A DNA stretch of 48,554 nt from Coxiellaceae bacterium. GTDB lineage: Bacteria > Pseudomonadota > Gammaproteobacteria > Coxiellales > Coxiellaceae. The DNA is taken from NCBI GenBank assembly GCA_029212925.1, contig JARGOB010000021.1:1-48554 (forward strand). The letters run 5' to 3'. Below are positions 44,660 through 48,554 of this stretch, piece after piece. The position numbers and the translations under genes were made by a program. The number at the start of each line of letters is the position of its first letter. Position 1 is the first letter of the stretch. The notes under the pieces were generated by a model. That model saw only the letters and a program-made list of their open reading frames with translations, did not search any database and was not told where the DNA came from.

Positions 44660-46156
44660 ATGCCGTTAGCCACTGTTTATGGGCGCGCACTATCAGGCAT
44701 ACAAGCATTGCCGGTGGCCATTGAGGTCGATATTCAGCCGGGCATGCCGGCATTTTCTATTGTTGGTTTAGCTGAAACAGCAGTTAAAGAAGCCAGGCAC
44801 CGTGTGCAAGCGGCGTTTCATAATAGTCAGTTAGCCTTTCCGCAACGAAAAATCATAGTTAACCTTTCGCCGGCCGATTTACCGAAATCCGGTGGTCGTT
44901 TTGACTTAGCCATTGCGGTTGGTATTTTAGCTGCTTCCGATCAATGCCCACAAACTGATTTAGCAGCATATGAATTTTTTGCTGAGTTGTCTTTAACCGG
45001 TGAGCTTCGACCTGTGCCTGGGGCCTTGCTGGTGGCAAGTGCCGCTAGCGAAGCAAAACGATCGGTGCTGATGTGTCCTGAAGATGCAGAAAGTGCTGCG
45101 TGGGTTAAGCAAGCCAGTGTATTTGCGGCATCACATTTGCTTGAGGTATTGGCGCATTTGCGACAAGTGGAATTATTGTCTGTTGTCAGCGCTAATCGTG
45201 AGGCAGCATCACCCGTGCAATATCCTGATCTAGCCGATGTGAAAGGGCAGCAACAGGCTAAACGTGCGTTGGAAGTGGCGGCTGTGGGCGGTCATGGTTT
45301 GTTATTAAAAGGCCCGCCGGGCACGGGTAAGACAATGCTGGCTAGTCGGCTGCCTGGCATCTTGCCGCCGATGAATGACGAGTTGGCATTGCAGGTAGCG
45401 ATGGTACATTCGATGACGAACACGGGTTTTATCACGCAGCGCTGGGGTTGCCGACCGTTTCGCGCACCGCACCACAGTGCTTCGATGCCGGCGATTGTAG
45501 GTGGTGGTAATCCACCACGTCCGGGAGAAATTTCATTAGCACATGGCGGCGTTTTATTTTTAGATGAGTTGCCGGAGTTTTCGCGTGCAGTATTAGAGGC
45601 CTTGCGCGAGCCGATGGAAATGGGCACAGTTACTATTGCTCGGGCAAAGGCACAGGCGCAATTTCCTGCACAAGCACAATGGATAGCTGCGATGAACCCA
45701 TGTCCATGCGGTTATGCTGGTGATGAACGTGGTTTATGTCACTGCAGTGATGAGCAAATCAGGCGTTATCAAAACAAATTGTCGGGGCCACTGATGGATC
45801 GTATTGATCTGCATGTCGATGTGTTACCGCAATCGTATGAAGTGATGTTGAGTCATCAGGAAAATGATATTGAAACCAGTGAGACGGTACGCCGACGTGT
45901 TAAGCAAGTGTATGCCAAGCAGCAGTGTGACGGCGTTCCTAATGCGCGGATGACGACGAAGCAAATTGAAAAATATTGCAGCCTAACAAAAAAAGATAAC
46001 CAGTGGTTGCTCGCGGCGATGAAAAAACTGCAATTATCAGCACGACGTTATCATCGTTTATTGCGTGTCGCGCGCACCATTGCCGATATGGAGGGCGAGC
46101 AGCAGATCCAAAAGCCACATTTGCTTGAGGCGATCAGTTATCAGCCGCGGTTCTAA
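44660..46156 (+). CDS. comM: YifB/ComM family Mg-chelatase-like AAA+ ATPase
   Basis: A 498-residue protein of family length. An N-terminal Lon-like domain (about 20-170) is followed by Walker A GPPGTGKT (218-225), a Walker B VLFLDELPEF, the NPCPCGY segment, a zinc-like CHCS, and the C-terminal Mg_chelatase_C helices. ComM is a hexameric helicase that promotes branch migration during natural transformation. Its presence fits natural competence but does not prove it. It is probably transcribed with ubiK. Confidence 0.93.
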   Translation: MPLATVYGRALSGIQALPVAIEVDIQPGMPAFSIVGLAETAVKEARHRVQAAFHNSQLAFPQRKIIVNLSPADLPKSGGRFDLAIAVGILAASDQCPQTDLAAYEFFAELSLTGELRPVPGALLVASAASEAKRSVLMCPEDAESAAWVKQASVFAASHLLEVLAHLRQVELLSVVSANREAASPVQYPDLADVKGQQQAKRALEVAAVGGHGLLLKGPPGTGKTMLASRLPGILPPMNDELALQVAMVHSMTNTGFITQRWGCRPFRAPHHSASMPAIVGGGNPPRPGEISLAHGGVLFLDELPEFSRAVLEALREPMEMGTVTIARAKAQAQFPAQAQWIAAMNPCPCGYAGDERGLCHCSDEQIRRYQNKLSGPLMDRIDLHVDVLPQSYEVMLSHQENDIETSETVRRRVKQVYAKQQCDGVPNARMTTKQIEKYCSLTKKDNQWLLAAMKKLQLSARRYHRLLRVARTIADMEGEQQIQKPHLLEAISYQPRF

Positions 46157-46167
46157 GTCTTAGGTGT

Positions 46168-46201
46168 TTACTCCAAATCAACATATGTTGATTTGGAGTA
46201 A
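46168..46201. terminator. 34-base perfect palindrome, probable bidirectional terminator
   Basis: TTACTCCAAATCAACAT (46168-46184) is followed without a loop by its exact complement to 46201. It lies 12 bases after the comM stop and 34 bases from the end of the convergent small gene. GTTTTC follows on the plus strand. Termination of both genes is likely. Confidence 0.65.
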
Positions 46202-46234
46202 GTTTTCTTTCAATTTTGTTTAAAGATGGTGGAG

Positions 46235-46513
46235 CTATGGCTTGGCCAGACATCGGTCCATGCAGTTTTGCCGATCGGTACTGGCTTGTGATTTTCCTAT
46301 GGCGCCAGAAGCGGTGGGTGCTACATAAGGGCATTGCAATTGACATTGCTCTTGTTTGTTTTGAATGCCGCGATGCAGCATGGGTTCGTTGGAATCTGTG
46401 TTTTCGGTTTGTGTTGTTGCTGCTTTTTTTGAGGTATTTTGTGCCGTCGCCGAAAAGCATGTGAGTGGTAAGCTAATGGCCAATACACTGACTATTAAGG
46501 CTAATTTACTCAT
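46235..46513 (-). CDS. Small exported twin-CX3C protein
   Basis: A 92-residue protein starting at MSKLALIVSVLAIS, with GGAG 8-9 bases upstream. It has an N-terminal signal peptide of about 21-24 residues. The mature part is Thr/Asn/Gln-rich and carries two CX3C pairs (C57/C61 and C84/C88), the latter near the end (CMDRCLAKP). Two CX3C pairs suggest a disulfide-linked helical hairpin in the periplasm. The family is not recognised. The 46546 reading would add 11 residues before the signal peptide. Confidence 0.65.
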   Translation of the reverse strand: MSKLALIVSVLAISLPLTCFSATAQNTSKKAATTQTENTDSNEPMLHRGIQNKQEQCQLQCPYVAPTASGAIGKSQASTDRQNCMDRCLAKP

Positions 46514-46558
46514 AATATTTGCTCCATATCTTTTATATAATACCATCCAGTATAGCTA

Positions 46559-48343
46559 CTATAACGGCCACATCCATTCGATTAATGGGATAGAAATGAC
46601 GATAACGATAATTTCTAACGGTAACCCAATGCGGATATAGTCACTGAACTTATAGCCACCAGGCCCCATGACCAACGTATTATTTTGATGGCCTATCGGC
46701 GTTAAGAATGAGCATGACGCACCGACTGCAACCGCCATTAAAAACGGGTCTATCGCAACGCCGAGCGCACGTGCGATGCTGATAGCGATCGGCGCCATGA
46801 CGACTGTGGTCACGGCATTATTCATAAAGTCCGATAAGGTCATGGTGACGATGAGCAGTAAAGTCAGCATACCTATTGGGTGGATCATATGAGCGACAGA
46901 CAGTAAGCTGCGTGTAATGAGATCTGTGCCACCAGTGGTAACTAATGCATTACCGACAGGAATCATGGCAGCAAGCAAGATAATAATCGGCCATTCAATG
47001 CTGTCATACAGTTGGCGGATGGGTATGGTGCGTGTTAAAGCCATCAATAACACGGCGCCACCAAAAGAGACTTGGACTGGCACCCACTGCACAGCGGCTA
47101 ATATAATGGCTACAATAAAGATAAGCAGCGGCAGGTAAGCCAATTTTTTTTTCTGTGTGCTAATGCCACGACCAATTAAAGGCAGCAAACCAATGCGATG
47201 ACTAGTACTCTGTAAGGCCTCTTGAGGACCTTGTAGCAAAACCACGTCACCGGCTTGCAGCACAACATGGTTCATGCGCTCCTTAAATGGCTTGCCTTCT
47301 CGCGCAATAGCTAGCAAATTAATTTGATAGCGTGAGCGTAAACGTGATGCTTGCCAGGAGCGACCCTCCATACGACTGGCTTGTGGTACTACAGCCTCCA
47401 TGGTGGCGATATCATCATTACGTAAGTCTTCGCTGGTATTAAGTTTCCCGGCATATATTTCAAGTTTGGCTTTACTGAGTAGTTTCTCAATGACGCTACT
47501 GGTAGCCTCAATAATTAAAATATCATTGTCTTCAATTGCGGTGGATTGCTTTAATGAAAAACGTTTTTGATGGTTGCGTATAATACCAAGCACAGTGTAA
47601 TTTGCATCGAGTAATTTTTCAAACTCACCAATGGTTTGATCAATCACCGAGGATTTTTCAGTCACCTTTAGCTCGGTGATATAGTCACCCATTTGGAAAA
47701 TATCTTCAGTATGTTCCGCGGATTTACGAATAGGTAATAGTCGCCAGCCGATAATTACGATGAATATAACGCCAGCAATAGCTACCCAAAGGCCTACTTT
47801 ACCAAAATCAAACATGGCAAACGGTTGCCCTAAGGCTTGTTGACGAAAACTCGAGATCAGCAGGTTGGGCGGAGTACCAATCATCGTGGTTAAGCCACCC
47901 ATGGCAGAAGCCAGTGCCATTGGCATCAGGATAATTGCCGGCGAACGTTTATTTTCTACTGATGTCCTAATCGCTATCGGCATTAATAACGCCAGTGCGC
48001 CGACATTATTCATAAAAGCAGACAGTATGGCTGTGATAACACAAAGAACAGTAATGTGCAGAAATTGATTTTTAGTGACGTGACTGAGTCTATCAACAGC
48101 ACTGTTCAAGATGCCTGATTCATTCAGTGCAAAAGAAATCACCATCACGCAAGCAACAGTAATCACCGCGCTGTTATCGAGGCCGCTATACACCAAGTGA
48201 AACGGCACCGCACCAATGATGACTGACACAGCGAGTGTCAGCAGCGCAACAATATCAAAACGTAATCGGTTAGAAATAAACAGAACCATGGCTAGCAATA
48301 ACACAATCAATATGGAATAAGGTTCGAGTGCGTCGGGTAGCAT
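46559..48343 (-). CDS. SLC13/DASS-type anion permease with two TrkA-C (RCK_C) domains
   Basis: A 594-residue inner-membrane carrier. N-terminal helices include the SAFMNNVGALALLMPIA segment and GGLTTMIGTPPNLLIS, the SNT-like sodium/substrate motif. A cytosolic insert at about 200-385 holds two TrkA-C regulatory domains. The C-terminal helices repeat the motif (SDFMNNAVTTVVMAPIA, LTPIGHQNNTLVMGPGGY). Such proteins carry dicarboxylates, sulfate or related anions; the substrate cannot be chosen here. AAGGAA precedes the ATG. Confidence 0.9.
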   Translation of the reverse strand: MLPDALEPYSILIVLLLAMVLFISNRLRFDIVALLTLAVSVIIGAVPFHLVYSGLDNSAVITVACVMVISFALNESGILNSAVDRLSHVTKNQFLHITVLCVITAILSAFMNNVGALALLMPIAIRTSVENKRSPAIILMPMALASAMGGLTTMIGTPPNLLISSFRQQALGQPFAMFDFGKVGLWVAIAGVIFIVIIGWRLLPIRKSAEHTEDIFQMGDYITELKVTEKSSVIDQTIGEFEKLLDANYTVLGIIRNHQKRFSLKQSTAIEDNDILIIEATSSVIEKLLSKAKLEIYAGKLNTSEDLRNDDIATMEAVVPQASRMEGRSWQASRLRSRYQINLLAIAREGKPFKERMNHVVLQAGDVVLLQGPQEALQSTSHRIGLLPLIGRGISTQKKKLAYLPLLIFIVAIILAAVQWVPVQVSFGGAVLLMALTRTIPIRQLYDSIEWPIIILLAAMIPVGNALVTTGGTDLITRSLLSVAHMIHPIGMLTLLLIVTMTLSDFMNNAVTTVVMAPIAISIARALGVAIDPFLMAVAVGASCSFLTPIGHQNNTLVMGPGGYKFSDYIRIGLPLEIIVIVISIPLIEWMWPL

Positions 48344-48414
48344 GCTGTTCCTTGCGTAGCTGTTCTAGGTTTGGACAAGTGATTGTAGCATTATGGCTTA
48401 ATTAATTCGAGCTC

Positions 48415-48515
48415 TCGCTTTTATTCACTATCGTGAATAACGCTTCTTATATGATTTCGCCTACATCGCTTTTATTCACTATCGTGAATAACGCTTCTTA
48501 TATGATTTCGCCTAC
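48415..48515. repeat. 51-base tandem direct repeat, two copies, each with a palindrome
   Basis: The unit beginning TCGCTTTTATTCAC and ending ATTTCGCCTAC occurs at 48415-48465 and again at 48466-48515 with no visible difference over the shared 50 bases. Each copy contains TTATTCACTATCGTGAATAA, an 8-base inverted repeat with a 4-base loop. It lies in the non-coding end of the window upstream of the SLC13 gene. Confidence 0.9.
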
Positions 48516-48541
48516 GCGGAGTAAATCCGCGTGAACGGCGA
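48508..48541. repeat. Nested hairpin at the end of the tandem repeat
   Basis: ACGCGGA (48514-48520) pairs with TCCGCGT (48526-48532), and an outer TCGCC/GGCGA pair (48508-48512 and 48537-48541) encloses it. The hairpin overlaps the last bases of the second tandem copy, which suggests a compound palindromic element. Confidence 0.55.
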
Positions 48542-48554
48542 TTTAAGGGAAGAA

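Noticed and set aside
1..48554. CRISPR array, rRNA operon, complete transposon or prophage
   Set aside because: No spaced direct repeats of CRISPR type, no rRNA-like segments and no transposase or integrase genes were seen; the ORF6N remnant alone is too little to call a prophage.

Overview
The window looks like a chromosomal piece of a gammaproteobacterium with an intracellular or host-associated lifestyle, probably in or near the Legionellales/Coxiellales. This placement is an inference. The housekeeping genes (metK, ahcY, gmhA, ubiK-comM, acs, an RND pump) are of gammaproteobacterial type. Between them sit single, unusual, effector-like genes with eukaryote-like or unrecognised domains and polar, disordered C-terminal tails. 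No rRNA, tRNA, CRISPR array, complete insertion sequence or secretion-system gene was seen.

Layout. 0.2-5.6 kb: two paralogous Fic-like/ankyrin genes flank an ABC-2 exporter pair; the second paralogue has a ruined Fic motif. 5.6-17.9 kb: one long minus-strand run, tightly spaced or overlapping. It starts with a HAD-UbiA fusion and continues through an epimerase, an FAD oxidoreductase, GtrA, DprE1-like and DprE2-like proteins and two GT-C membrane glycosyltransferases. It ends with metK, ahcY and a Cys-rich lipoprotein. The first eight genes look like a system that makes and transfers a polyprenyl-phosphate-linked arabinofuranose-type sugar. 17.9-23 kb: gmhA, a large inverted-repeat element, lemA with a DUF2207 gene, an ORF6N gene broken by an amber codon, a small unknown gene and an M50 protease.

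23-36.3 kb: an effector-like zone. It holds a 503-residue protein with an embedded SpoU/TrmH (SPOUT) methyltransferase-like domain and three plus-strand genes (27.1, 28.7 and 31.3 kb) that appear to be members of one undescribed paralogous family. A fourth unknown gene lies at 35.1 kb. They alternate with a cystathionine beta-synthase/gamma-lyase operon, an aminotransferase and acs. The acs gene carries two tandem in-frame copies of a dispersed palindromic repeat, and a divergent third copy lies at the window start. 36.3-48.6 kb: an RND efflux pair, a lone PAS protein, a secreted DM9-repeat protein with Cys-rich repeats, a truncated Fic gene, a Gfo/Idh/MocA oxidoreductase, a YchJ-like SEC-C protein, ubiK-comM, a small periplasmic CX3C protein and an SLC13-type carrier. 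The window ends with a 51-bp tandem repeat carrying palindromes.

How it fits together. MetK, AhcY, cystathionine beta-synthase and cystathionine gamma-lyase form a complete methionine-SAM-SAH-homocysteine-cystathionine-cysteine route in two operons. The sugar-lipid operon probably decorates a cell-surface molecule. The Fic, SPOUT-like, DM9 and unknown-family proteins are the best candidates for host-interaction factors. Secretion itself cannot be shown from this window.
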